DNA from: Anaerolineales bacterium
Lineage (GTDB): Bacteria; Chloroflexota; Anaerolineae; Anaerolineales; E44-bin32
Assembly: GCA_004376465.1 (NCBI GenBank)
Contig: SOJU01000153.1
Span: forward strand, 1-37,526
Direction of reading: 5' to 3'
DNA: 37,526 nt
Made by a program: the position numbers and the translations under genes
Part shown: positions 23,862-31,681 of the stretch, piece by piece
Numbering within the stretch: the stretch's first letter is position 1
Layout: each line of letters starts with the position of its first letter
Notes under the pieces: generated by a model
The model's input: only the letters and a program-made list of their open reading frames with translations
What the model was told of the DNA's origin: nothing
Database searches by the model: none

Positions 23862-26291
23862 GTGTCTATCCGTATTCCACGCGTGTTGGGTATTACAGTC
23901 TCAGTTCTTCTTATCCTTCTTATCCTTGTCGGCATCATCGGGGTGGTGCTCGTTAGACGTCCATTTCCACAAACGAAAGGGACTCTCCGCCTCCCCGGCC
24001 TTCTTGAACAAGTGGATGTCTTCCGTGATTCTTACGGCGTCCCCCACATCTACGCCGCGAATGCGCATGACCTTTTCATGGCCCAGGGCTTCGTTCACGC
24101 ACAGGATCGCTTCTGGCAAATGGAGTTCTGGCGCCGTTCTGGTTCTGGTACGCTGTCCGAGATTCTCGGTCCTTCGGCGTTAGATAGTGATCGTTTCATC
24201 CGCACAGTGGGCTGGCATCGAACGGCGGCCCAGGAGCTTGAACTATACAACGAAGTGGAACTCGATGTATTGGATGCCTACGCTGAAGGAGTCAACGCGT
24301 ATATCGAACAGAATAGTGGTCGTCTTGGCCTGGAATTCACCGTTCTCGGTCTTACAGGAGTTAGTTTTGATCCCGAACCGTGGACACCACTGAACACCCT
24401 TACCTACGCAAAATTGATGGCCTGGGATCTGGGTGGCAACCGCAGTGCCGAATTAACACGCGCTCAAATTGCTGCTCGCCTGGGAACGGAGTCGGTAAAT
24501 GAATTAATGCCTCCTTATCAAGACGGCTTCCCAACCATCATCGCTGATGCGGTGCACGAGGCCTCCCTCGCGGCTGTCCCGGAAGACGCCTTCGATCTGA
24601 ACTTCCTAGGATTTGGCGAAGGGATCGGCAGTAATAACTGGGTAATCAGCGGCGAACGAACGGAGAGTGGTAAACCGATCCTCGCTGATGACACCCACCT
24701 CGGCATCCAGATGCCTTCAATTTGGTATGAAGTCGGTTTACACTGCGAACCCATCGGCCCCGAATGCCCATTTAACGTCGTTGGCTTCTCCTTCGCCAGC
24801 AGTCCGGGCGTTATCATCGGTCATAACGACCACATCGCCTGGGGCGTGACAAATCTCGGACCCGACGTCCAGGACCTGTTCATCGAGAAGATCAACCCGG
24901 AGGATCCGAATCAGTATGAGTTCAAAGGACGCTGGGAGGACATGGAGGTCATCCGTGAGGAGATCACCGTGGCCGGTCAGGACGACGCTGAGGTTGTCAA
25001 CGTCCGCATCACCCGCCACGGCCCAATCATCAACGACGTAATCGGCGGGGTGGAAGAAGAGTGGTCCTATGGCTGGCAACCGCTAGCGTTCTCCTGGACT
25101 GCACTCCAACCAGGGACACTTTTCAAGAGCATTTTGATGATCAATACCGCTTCGAATTGGGATGAATTCCGCGCTGCGCTCTCCTATTGGGATGTTCCCA
25201 GCCAGAATTTCGTCTATGCCGATGTTGAGGGGAACATTGGCTATCAAGCACCCGGTCGGATCCCGATTCGGGCTGCTGGAGACGGCACGATGCCCGTTCC
25301 CGGTTGGACCGGGGCGTACGAATGGGTCGGCTTCATCCCCTTCGATTCACTTCCGCGAGCCTTCAACCCTGCAGCGGGCTATATTGCCACCGCCAATAAC
25401 GCCGTCGTTGGCACGGATTACCCGTATTTCATCTCCGCCGATTGGGCAGAAGGGTATCGCGCCCGACGCATTGTCGAGATGATCGAGGCCGATGAATCCA
25501 TCACGGTCGAGGACGTGATGACGATGCATGGGGATAACGTCGTCGTCTATGCCCAGGATATTCTGCCCTTCCTGCTTCAACTCCCAACAACAGATCCCAA
25601 ACAAGCCCAAGCTCTCGACTACCTGCGAGATTGGGATTTTAACGCCGAGCGGGAGAGCGTGCCGGCGGCAATCTTCGAGTCGCTTCGCATCCACCTGGTA
25701 GATCGTGTATACGGCGATGAACTCGGAGAGCAGCTCCTTCGGCGCTCGCGCAGCGATTTATCTGTCGCGCTAAGCAGGATTCTCCCTGAAGCGGAGAACC
25801 ATTGGTTTGACGACGTGACCACTCCTGAGGTGGAGAGCCGTGACGAGATCTTGCTCTTAGCGCTGGGGGACACCATCGATGAATTGTCGGAGACGCTCGG
25901 CGAGGATATGTCCAGCTGGAAATGGGGTGATCTACACACAGCAACCTTCCGCAACCAGAGCCTGGGGAGCAGTGGAATTGGCATCATCGAGGCGATTTTC
26001 AACCGCGGACCGGTTGCCGTCGACGGCACCGGCGGCGCAGTGAATGCGACCTCCTTTAGCATGTCGGATCCATATACTGTCATTGCGGTGCCATCCCAGC
26101 GCCAGATCGTGGACCTCGAGTATTTCGAGCGTTCGCTCACGATGCATACAACCGGCCAGTCTGGTCATCCCTTCCACCGCCATTACGACGACATGATTGA
26201 CCCCTGGCGGAACATCCAGTATCACCCGATGCTCTGGACGCGCGGCCAGGTGGAAGCCGACGCCGAAGCACAGCTTACGCTCACGCCATAA
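23862..26291 (+). CDS. Penicillin acylase family (Ntn-hydrolase) membrane-anchored protein
   Basis: The 809-residue precursor begins with a membrane segment (VLGITVSVLLILLILVGIIGVVLV, residues 8-31), probably a signal anchor. The alpha-chain region follows (VDVFRDSYGVPHIYAANAHDLFMAQGFVHAQDRFWQME). The autocatalytic cleavage site is GIGSNNWV with Ser257 as the new N-terminal nucleophile. The beta chain starts SNNWVISGERT and includes HGP and NATSFSMSDPY; the family trims itself to alpha and beta subunits. Relatives hydrolyse acyl amides such as acyl-homoserine lactones or beta-lactam side chains, but the substrate is not readable here. GTG 23862 has GGAGG five bases upstream, and no ATG lies at the proper place. 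Confidence 0.9.
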   Translation: MSIRIPRVLGITVSVLLILLILVGIIGVVLVRRPFPQTKGTLRLPGLLEQVDVFRDSYGVPHIYAANAHDLFMAQGFVHAQDRFWQMEFWRRSGSGTLSEILGPSALDSDRFIRTVGWHRTAAQELELYNEVELDVLDAYAEGVNAYIEQNSGRLGLEFTVLGLTGVSFDPEPWTPLNTLTYAKLMAWDLGGNRSAELTRAQIAARLGTESVNELMPPYQDGFPTIIADAVHEASLAAVPEDAFDLNFLGFGEGIGSNNWVISGERTESGKPILADDTHLGIQMPSIWYEVGLHCEPIGPECPFNVVGFSFASSPGVIIGHNDHIAWGVTNLGPDVQDLFIEKINPEDPNQYEFKGRWEDMEVIREEITVAGQDDAEVVNVRITRHGPIINDVIGGVEEEWSYGWQPLAFSWTALQPGTLFKSILMINTASNWDEFRAALSYWDVPSQNFVYADVEGNIGYQAPGRIPIRAAGDGTMPVPGWTGAYEWVGFIPFDSLPRAFNPAAGYIATANNAVVGTDYPYFISADWAEGYRARRIVEMIEADESITVEDVMTMHGDNVVVYAQDILPFLLQLPTTDPKQAQALDYLRDWDFNAERESVPAAIFESLRIHLVDRVYGDELGEQLLRRSRSDLSVALSRILPEAENHWFDDVTTPEVESRDEILLLALGDTIDELSETLGEDMSSWKWGDLHTATFRNQSLGSSGIGIIEAIFNRGPVAVDGTGGAVNATSFSMSDPYTVIAVPSQRQIVDLEYFERSLTMHTTGQSGHPFHRHYDDMIDPWRNIQYHPMLWTRGQVEADAEAQLTLTP

Positions 26292-26344
26292 GTGCTGCGC
26301 CGAGGAGAATAACGCCTCGGAGCTGGCCCAAGTGTCGACCCGCC

Positions 26345-26377
26345 AACCTCCCGCAGGTTTCGAACTTGCGGGAGGTT
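26345..26377. repeat. Palindrome CCTCCCGCAGGTTT, copy 2
   Basis: AACCTCCCGCAGGTTTCGAACTTGCGGGAGGTT reads as a near-perfect inverted repeat (AACCTCCCGCA / TGCGGGAGGTT) and shares its arms with copy 1 at 19958-19986. It lies 54 bases after the penicillin-acylase stop and may act as a transcription stop. Confidence 0.7.
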
Positions 26378-26562
26378 TAACGTACGGACATTAAAGCGCA
26401 GGCTACGCCTGCGACCGGAAGTAGAGCTTCGTGCCTCCACAAAAACCCATGGTAGATTAACCAGATGAAGTCACAGTTGCGGTATACCACCCTGCTTAAC
26501 CCAGTTCAAGGTAAATTGAAATTCATGCGCACATATGAGTACGGTTGTTTAAAATAACGTAA

Positions 26563-26587
26563 GGGGCTGCCCTTATGGGACAGCCCC
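26563..26587. terminator. Terminator-like hairpin GGGGCTG...CAGCCCC
   Basis: GGGGCTGCCC, a TTAT loop and GGGACAGCCCC pair with one bulge. It stands 30 bases beyond the stop of the minus-strand small membrane protein gene, and ATCTTTATT follows on the plus side. It resembles the hairpin at 7220-7246. Confidence 0.6.
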
Positions 26588-26616
26588 ATCTTTATTACGA
26601 CATGAAGGATGGTCTA

Positions 26617-26835
26617 TCAGATCATAACTTTCTGTGTGACCATTAGACACATGGCCCCCATGATGATGACCGTTCCCAAGAGAAGGAGGGAGATGAGGAA
26701 GCGCTGTGCCGGCGTCATCCCAAGAAAATAGCCTCGTCTGGGTCCAACGTCTTCCACATCAAACGAGAGTTCCGCCGGCTCTTCAAACATGGAACCATCT
26801 TCTTCTTCATCTATTCCACGCAGATCATCAAACAT
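26617..26835 (-). CDS. Small single-span membrane protein, function unknown
   Basis: The 72-residue protein has an acidic N-terminal half (FDDLRGIDEEEDGSMFEEPAE...) followed by one membrane helix FLISLLLLGTVIIMGAMCLMV near the C-terminus. The acidic part probably faces the cytoplasm, because RRGYFLGMTPAQR carries the positive charges directly before the helix. AGGAGG lies three bases from the first ATG (26838) and six from the second (26835), so I take the second. It is 68 bases downstream of birA on the same strand, likely one transcript. I do not recognise a family. Confidence 0.6.
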   Translation of the reverse strand: MFDDLRGIDEEEDGSMFEEPAELSFDVEDVGPRRGYFLGMTPAQRFLISLLLLGTVIIMGAMCLMVTQKVMI

Positions 26836-26841
26836 CATTCA

Positions 26842-26847
26842 CCTCCT
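26842..26847 (-). promoter_or_regulatory. Strong ribosome-binding site of the small membrane protein
   Basis: AGGAGG on the minus strand, followed by TGAATGATG. It supports translation of this otherwise short ORF. Confidence 0.7.
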
Positions 26848-26903
26848 GCAGGTCAGCCTTTCTCCACTGATCCTGCCAGTTATTTCCGCTTGTTGTTCAG
26901 TGC

Positions 26904-27734
26904 TCAGTTCAGTGTAGCCCAATCCCTGTTCATGTCAACGGGGCGGACTTGCATGTCCTCCCCGCCTAATATGATGACCTCCCCGGCAGGAAGAACAATC
27001 CGCAATCTGCAATTTGGGGTCAGCCCTTGAAGCACCCCCGATAACTCCATATCCGTACCGGAAATCTTCACCGGCTGACCTCTAAATGCAAGAAAGTCTT
27101 CAAATGCTGAATGCAACTGCTCTGAATCCAGCATGCTAAGCCAACTCCCGATCCGCCCAACGATATCCACCAACAATCCAATCCGGCTTACTTTGCCTTC
27201 AATCCCCTCTTCCACACAAGCGGCTGGATAATCGACCTCTTCCCCGTCGGGGACGGATTTAGGGCTCACGTTTACACCGATCCCCAGGACAGCATATTCA
27301 AGATCTTCCCCCATCCAAACGCCCTCCGTGAGCACTCCAGCGACTTTGCCTCCCGAAGTGATGGCGTCGTTGGGCCATTTTATCCGCGCTTCCAAACCGA
27401 TCGTCGCTAAAGATTCTACGACTGCCAGCGCACCGAGCATATTCAGTCTTGCTAACGCCATCTGGGTGATATCTTCAGGTCGCAAGATCAAGCTGAGCGC
27501 CAGGGCACTTCGAGGTGGTGTTGACCAACTTCGTTGAAAACGACCCCGGCCTGCAGTTTGTTCATCGGCAACAACCAGCGTGCCGTGTGCCGCACCTTCC
27601 TGAGCCAGTGCCTGCGCTCGATCGTTCGTAGAAGCAACCGACTTATAGAAATGAAGCGGTTCTCCCAGACCTCTTACCGGCAGGCTCGACTTCAGGCGCT
27701 TTTCGCTGAACATGATTGGATTGTACTCGTCCAT
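26904..27734 (-). CDS. birA: Biotin-[acetyl-CoA carboxylase] ligase
   Basis: The protein attaches biotin to the carrier protein through biotinyl-AMP. Motifs seen: STNDRAQALA, the biotin-AMP loop TAGRGRFQRSW, IKWPNDAIT, GGKVAGVLTEG and GIGVNVSP. The C-terminal SH3-like domain follows (KISGTDMELSGVLQGLTPNCRLRIVLPAGE). No N-terminal winged helix is present, so it is the non-regulatory form without repressor activity. The ORF track begins at a TTG (27797). I prefer ATG 27734, as a biotin ligase needs only about 20 residues before the FYKSVASTND segment. Neither start has a good ribosome site. It precedes the small membrane protein gene. Confidence 0.88.
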   Translation of the reverse strand: MDEYNPIMFSEKRLKSSLPVRGLGEPLHFYKSVASTNDRAQALAQEGAAHGTLVVADEQTAGRGRFQRSWSTPPRSALALSLILRPEDITQMALARLNMLGALAVVESLATIGLEARIKWPNDAITSGGKVAGVLTEGVWMGEDLEYAVLGIGVNVSPKSVPDGEEVDYPAACVEEGIEGKVSRIGLLVDIVGRIGSWLSMLDSEQLHSAFEDFLAFRGQPVKISGTDMELSGVLQGLTPNCRLRIVLPAGEVIILGGEDMQVRPVDMNRDWATLN

Positions 27735-27968
27735 GCACAATTTGTGCCACAGGACGATTTCACCGGGGCATTCGCAGCAAGTGGACCTTACCGCCAATCA
27801 TTTCTCCTTCCAACAGATAAGCAAGAACTCATCCTGCTTGCGAACAGGTCGATTACGGGGGACCGCAAAACAGCCAAAGGACGACGATAATCATCAATTT
27901 TCACGCATACTTACGTCAGGATGCATAGACTTTCAAGAGCAATTTCACTATTTCCTACCGCTTGACTC

Positions 27969-27977
27969 TGCTACAAT
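27969..27977 (+). promoter_or_regulatory. Extended -10 promoter of the HIT/thiolase/hbd unit
   Basis: TGCTACAAT at 27969-27977 contains TGn plus TACAAT, 15 bases before ATG 27993. The -35 is weak. AAGGA lies in between as the ribosome site. Confidence 0.5.
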
Positions 27978-27992
27978 CGAAGGATCATCCAC

Positions 27993-28490
27993 ATGAAGCA
28001 CCTTTGGGCTCCCTGGCGTATGGACTATATTCAAGAAAGCTCCCATGAAGAGGGCTGTCTATTTTGCAGCTTACTTGCTCAGGAAGACGGTCCTGGCAAC
28101 CTCATCCTTCATCGCGGCCAAAATGTATTCGTCGTGCTCAACCGCTATCCATATACCAACGGCCATATGATGGTCGTTCCCTTTACACACGAACATTCTC
28201 TGGAAGGTCTTGACGACAAAACACTGCTTGAGATGCTCTCTCTCGCCAGCGATGCTTTAGGCGTGCTCCGTGATGCTTACAACGCGGATGGCTTTAACCT
28301 TGGTGCTAATATTGGCGAAGCCGCTGGCGCCGGTGTTAAAGAGCATGTCCACCTTCATGTTGTCCCCCGCTGGACTGGAGATACGAACTTCATGGCGACA
28401 ACAGCAGAAACTCGCGTCCTGCCCGAGGCCCTCGAAGTGACCTATCAGGCTCTTCGTGGACTCTGGCTATCACGGTTCGACAACGGATAA
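27993..28490 (+). CDS. HIT-family nucleotide hydrolase/phosphorylase (AP4A phosphorylase-like)
   Basis: The 165-residue protein starts MKHLWAPWRMDYI, characteristic of the AP4A phosphorylase-like branch. It has a CLFC pair (22-25) likely to bind zinc with a downstream His. NRYPYTNGHMMVVP and the HIT triad HVHLHVVPRW (His118, 120, 122) follow. Members cleave or phosphorolyse dinucleoside polyphosphates such as AP4A through a nucleotidylated His intermediate. Exact substrate is not determined by sequence. The acetyl-CoA acetyltransferase gene follows after 59 bases on the same strand, so it may share a transcript with it. Confidence 0.88.
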   Translation: MKHLWAPWRMDYIQESSHEEGCLFCSLLAQEDGPGNLILHRGQNVFVVLNRYPYTNGHMMVVPFTHEHSLEGLDDKTLLEMLSLASDALGVLRDAYNADGFNLGANIGEAAGAGVKEHVHLHVVPRWTGDTNFMATTAETRVLPEALEVTYQALRGLWLSRFDNG

Positions 28491-28549
28491 GCAATCCACG
28501 AGAAGGACCCATCACCCACCCGCATCACATCAACTAAAAGAGGATCAAC

Positions 28550-29755
28550 ATGACCAATAACGCAAGAGAAGCGGTAATACTCAGCGCTGCAAGAACACCT
28601 AGCGGACGTTTTCGGGGCGCACTCAGCCCCCTCAGCGCCACCCAACTTGGCGCTGCCGTGATCAAGGCGGCGGTCGAACGCGCTGGACTGAAGAACCTGG
28701 AGGACATCGACGAAACCCTGATGGGTAATGTTGTCTCTGCTGGTCTCGGGCAAGCACCTGCACGCCAAGCATCCATTTCCGCAGGCATCCCGCCCACAGT
28801 CGGTGCGACGACTGTGAATAAGGTCTGCGGTTCAGGGCTAAAAACAGGAATGATGGCCTCTCAGGCGATTAAAGCCGGAGACGGCGATCTTTTCGTTTGC
28901 GGTGGAATGGAGAGCATGAGCAAAGCTCCGTTTCTTATATGGGCGCGTGGAGGAGAGCTGCGTTACGGGCATGGGCAGATGACGGATGCTCTACTCTTGG
29001 ACGGGCTTTGGGATTCGTTTGAGGATTGGGCCATGGGCATGGCTGCGGAATGGGTCGCCGATGAATACCAGGTCACACGCGAGGCGATGGATCAATGGGC
29101 GCTCGATAGCCACTTGAAGGCGATCAAAGCGATCGATGAAGGCAAATTCAAAGCCGAAATCATCCCTTTGGAGGTGCCCGGTCGCAAGGGGAAAATCACC
29201 CTGGTTGAAGAGGACGAAACCCCGCGTCGTGATACCTCGCTCGAGATGTTAGCCAAACTTAAGCCTGTCTTTACAGCGGACGGGAAGGTGACCGCGGGGA
29301 ATTCCCCAGGCCTTAATGACGGTGCCGCAGCAGTGGTCATTTCCAGCCGAGAAAAAGCGGATGCTCTTGGAATCAAACCGATGGCTCGCATCGTTGGCTA
29401 TGCACAGGCAGCCGTTCCCCCGAAGGAATTGTTTACAGCGCCGGCTTTCGCCATCCCCAAGCTGTTAGAGAAGGTCGGTTGGGCTTTACAGGACATCGAT
29501 CTGGTCGAACTCAATGAAGCCTTTGCCGCCCAGGTTCTCGCTAACGGTTACGCGCTCGCCGATAAAGGCTGGGATTGGGACAAGGTAAATGTGAACGGCG
29601 GCGGTGTCGCCCTCGGCCACCCTATCGGAGCGTCGGGTGCAAGGGTGCTCACAACATTGCTCTATGCGCTTAGGGATCGCGGCGGCAAGCGCGGCATCGC
29701 TTCCCTGTGTCTTGGAGGTGGCGAAGCTGTCGCCATGGCCATCGAGATGGAATGA
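28550..29755 (+). CDS. Acetyl-CoA C-acetyltransferase (canonical thiolase)
   Basis: The 401-residue protein has every thiolase motif: AARTPSGRFRGALSPLSA at the start, nucleophile Cys93 in NKVCGSGLKT, the middle NEAFAAQ, GHPIGASGARV with the catalytic His, and CLGGGEAVAMAIE with the second Cys. It forms acetoacetyl-CoA from two acetyl-CoA or splits it in reverse. AGAGGA is 10 bases before ATG 28550. It lies 108 bases upstream of 3-hydroxybutyryl-CoA dehydrogenase, pointing to butyryl-CoA or polyhydroxybutyrate-type chemistry or beta-oxidation. It is also the likely source of acetoacetyl-CoA for the mevalonate cluster, whose own thiolase homologue lacks the catalytic Cys. Confidence 0.93.
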   Translation: MTNNAREAVILSAARTPSGRFRGALSPLSATQLGAAVIKAAVERAGLKNLEDIDETLMGNVVSAGLGQAPARQASISAGIPPTVGATTVNKVCGSGLKTGMMASQAIKAGDGDLFVCGGMESMSKAPFLIWARGGELRYGHGQMTDALLLDGLWDSFEDWAMGMAAEWVADEYQVTREAMDQWALDSHLKAIKAIDEGKFKAEIIPLEVPGRKGKITLVEEDETPRRDTSLEMLAKLKPVFTADGKVTAGNSPGLNDGAAAVVISSREKADALGIKPMARIVGYAQAAVPPKELFTAPAFAIPKLLEKVGWALQDIDLVELNEAFAAQVLANGYALADKGWDWDKVNVNGGGVALGHPIGASGARVLTTLLYALRDRGGKRGIASLCLGGGEAVAMAIEME

Positions 29756-29863
29756 ACGATCCCGAGTTTGCCAACTGCGAGCACAAATGACAAGAAACAA
29801 ACCAAGCTGGTTGTTTTATACCTAGCATAATCTTGAAACGAACAGACTCAGAGGAGCGAATCG

Positions 29864-30715
29864 ATGGATGTCAAAAAAATATTGGTTGTTGGTGCGGGAA
29901 CAATGGGCAACGGCATCGCCCAGACCGCCTCGATCTCTGGTTACAACGTCACCATGACGGATGTCTCGCCCGAGATCCTGGAGCGCGCAACAGCTGTGAT
30001 CGCAAAATCAGTCGAGAAATTAGCAACCAAGGGTGTAATCGACGAAGCCCAGAAAGAGGCTGCCCTGCAGATAACCACTGCTCTCGACCTTGAAGCGGCT
30101 CGAGAAGCAGATCTTGTGGTTGAAGCAGCTACAGAGAATCCAGAATTGAAGTTGAAGCTATTTGCCGACCTGGATGGAATGGCTCCTGAGAAGACCATCC
30201 TCGCCTCGAACACATCGTCCATCTCCTTGACCAAGATCGGTGCTGCCACAAAACGCCCCGATAAAGTCATCGGGATGCATTTCTTTAACCCTGTCCCCTT
30301 GATGAAGCTGCTTGAGGTTGTCCGCGGACTTGCGACATCCGATGAGACGACTAAAGCAGTCGTTGAGGTCGGACGAAAGATGGGCAAGGAACCGGTGGAA
30401 GCCATGGATTCCCCTGGTTTCATCTCCAACCGCATTCTGTGCCCGATGATCAATGAGGCGGTGTTTGCTCTCCAGGAAGGCATCGGCACCGCTGAGGCGA
30501 TCGACACTGTGATGAAACTCGGTATGAACCACCCGATGGGCCCGCTTGCTCTGGCCGATCTGATCGGGCTGGACGTCGTTCTGTTCGTGCTAGAAGTCCT
30601 GCACCGCGATCTGGGTGAGGACAAATACCGGCCCTGCCCATTGCTGCGGAAGATGGTTGATGCTAGTTATCTTGGCCGCAAGACCGGCAGGGGTTTCTAC
30701 GACTACAGTAAATAA
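29864..30715 (+). CDS. hbd: 3-hydroxybutyryl-CoA dehydrogenase
   Basis: The 283-residue soluble enzyme reduces acetoacetyl-CoA to 3-hydroxybutyryl-CoA or the reverse. The N-terminal Rossmann domain has [11 protein letters not shown] (residues 10-20). The family motif [15 protein letters not shown] includes the catalytic His. [18 protein letters not shown] and the C-terminal [14 protein letters not shown] complete the protein. The size is that of single-domain dehydrogenases, not the fused FadB type. GAGGAG stands before ATG 29864. It follows the acetyl-CoA acetyltransferase as a functional pair. No crotonase or acyl-CoA dehydrogenase gene is in the window. Confidence 0.95.
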   Translation: MDVKKILVVGAGTMGNGIAQTASISGYNVTMTDVSPEILERATAVIAKSVEKLATKGVIDEAQKEAALQITTALDLEAAREADLVVEAATENPELKLKLFADLDGMAPEKTILASNTSSISLTKIGAATKRPDKVIGMHFFNPVPLMKLLEVVRGLATSDETTKAVVEVGRKMGKEPVEAMDSPGFISNRILCPMINEAVFALQEGIGTAEAIDTVMKLGMNHPMGPLALADLIGLDVVLFVLEVLHRDLGEDKYRPCPLLRKMVDASYLGRKTGRGFYDYSK

Positions 30716-31044
30716 GAGGAAGTTTCGCTTTACCTCATCAATAATTTGAAAACGTTACTGGGCGGCCCATGTGTCAGCCCTTACGCGCAGAAGAGAATAG
30801 TTGGGCTTCTCTTCGCTATCTAATCGGAGATTTCATCGCTTACGATTTCGTCCAATAAAACACAATCCCGAGGTACTGCCGATCGTTTTACCCTCTGAAA
30901 TTTTGTTGTTTAGATTTTAATGAGATAATGGATACAACATCACGATAGGATGAACGGTTCTATTGCGTTGAAGACGAATCTGTACTATCTTCTAACCCAT
31001 GGTCCTGCCATAAAATTAAGGGTTGGATTCAGGAGGAATGCATA
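30716..31044. other. Intergenic stretch between hbd and a small membrane protein gene
   Basis: I see no gene in these 329 bases. A possible stem GAAGAGAA / TTCTCTTC with a 9-base loop lies at 30790-30814, without a T tract. A TGAGATAAT at 30921-30929 could be a -10 for the next gene, but its -35 is poor. Confidence 0.4.
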
Positions 31045-31341
31045 ATGTCATCAGTAATTTTCCCGATCTGGTTCATACTCGCTGCAATTTTCGCCTATCT
31101 GGCTTATATGCAATGGCGACTCTCAGGAGAGCCCCTGCGAACGTTTGCTTTTAGGGATCGCGATCGAGAACCGGGCGAAGCCGAATCGGATGAGATCACT
31201 AAGAAAACCATTGAGGATTTCAACAACTACCTGGAGATGGTCAACTTCCGCAACCAGAAGCACCACCAGATGGCTGCGATTGGATTCTTCGTGGCGGTCT
31301 TCCTTTCGCTCGTCTCGATGTTCTTGGTCTTCGGAGGCTAA
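31045..31341 (+). CDS. Small two-span membrane protein, function unknown
   Basis: The 98-residue protein has two predicted helices, IFPIWFILAAIFAYLAYMQW (5-24) and MAAIGFFVAVFLSLVSMFLVF (76-96). They are separated by a charged middle segment (FRDRDREPGEAESDEITKKTIEDFNNYLEMVN). Both termini should be on the same side. AGGAGGA precedes ATG 31045 at seven bases, a good translation start. A clear terminator follows, so it is a single-gene unit. I do not recognise a family. Confidence 0.65.
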   Translation: MSSVIFPIWFILAAIFAYLAYMQWRLSGEPLRTFAFRDRDREPGEAESDEITKKTIEDFNNYLEMVNFRNQKHHQMAAIGFFVAVFLSLVSMFLVFGG

Positions 31342-31403
31342 TAGCAATAATCCTTACGTAAGACTTAAAACCATATTTCGCTTTCGTCGTTTATAGCCCG
31401 GAT

Positions 31404-31440
31404 ACCGGCAGTGGAGATCTTCCCTGCCGGTTGTTTTTTT
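31404..31440 (+). terminator. Rho-independent terminator after the small membrane protein
   Basis: ACCGGCAG pairs with CTGCCGGT over a 12-base loop and is followed by TGTTTTTTT. Confidence 0.88.
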
Positions 31441-31681
31441 AAGAATCAGGATTACCTACCGGTCGCTCTGCTCCTCAGCCCTTCCTGCGAAGTCCCACTC
31501 GGTTTGTGGGACGCAGTCCCCCGCTTTTTGGGGGGCGCAGTCCCCCGCTTTCGCTATGCGTCCCCGAAGTGAAGCGGAGTGAGGTTGGGAGCGAATTTGA
31601 AGGATCTTCATCTCCCCACCCGAAAGGGGGAGCTTACTTCACCGAAGTTTCGTCTGAATAAACCGCATGGAGGCCACACTG
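31441..31681. repeat. Decayed dispersed-repeat tract between convergent genes
   Basis: No ORF of merit. GCAGTCCCCCGCTTT occurs twice (31513-31527, 31537-31551), spaced by a G-run, and CTCCCCACCCGAAAGGGGGAG (31612-31632) forms a stem. CTACCGGTCGC is shared with the 19584-20063 gap. The stem at 31612 could serve as terminator for gatB on the minus strand. Confidence 0.5.

Larger units (their letters stand above)
26292..26616. repeat. Intergenic stretch after penicillin acylase
   Basis: No gene is apparent. The stretch holds the palindrome at 26345-26377, a short stem CGCAGGC-TAC-GCCTGCG at 26398-26414 and the terminator-like hairpin at 26563-26587. Confidence 0.5.

Noticed and set aside
31513-31551. 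Two GCAGTCCCCCGCTTT repeats as a CRISPR-like array
   Set aside because: Only two units, 9 bases apart, with no conserved spacer length and no cas genes. It fits a decayed repeat better.
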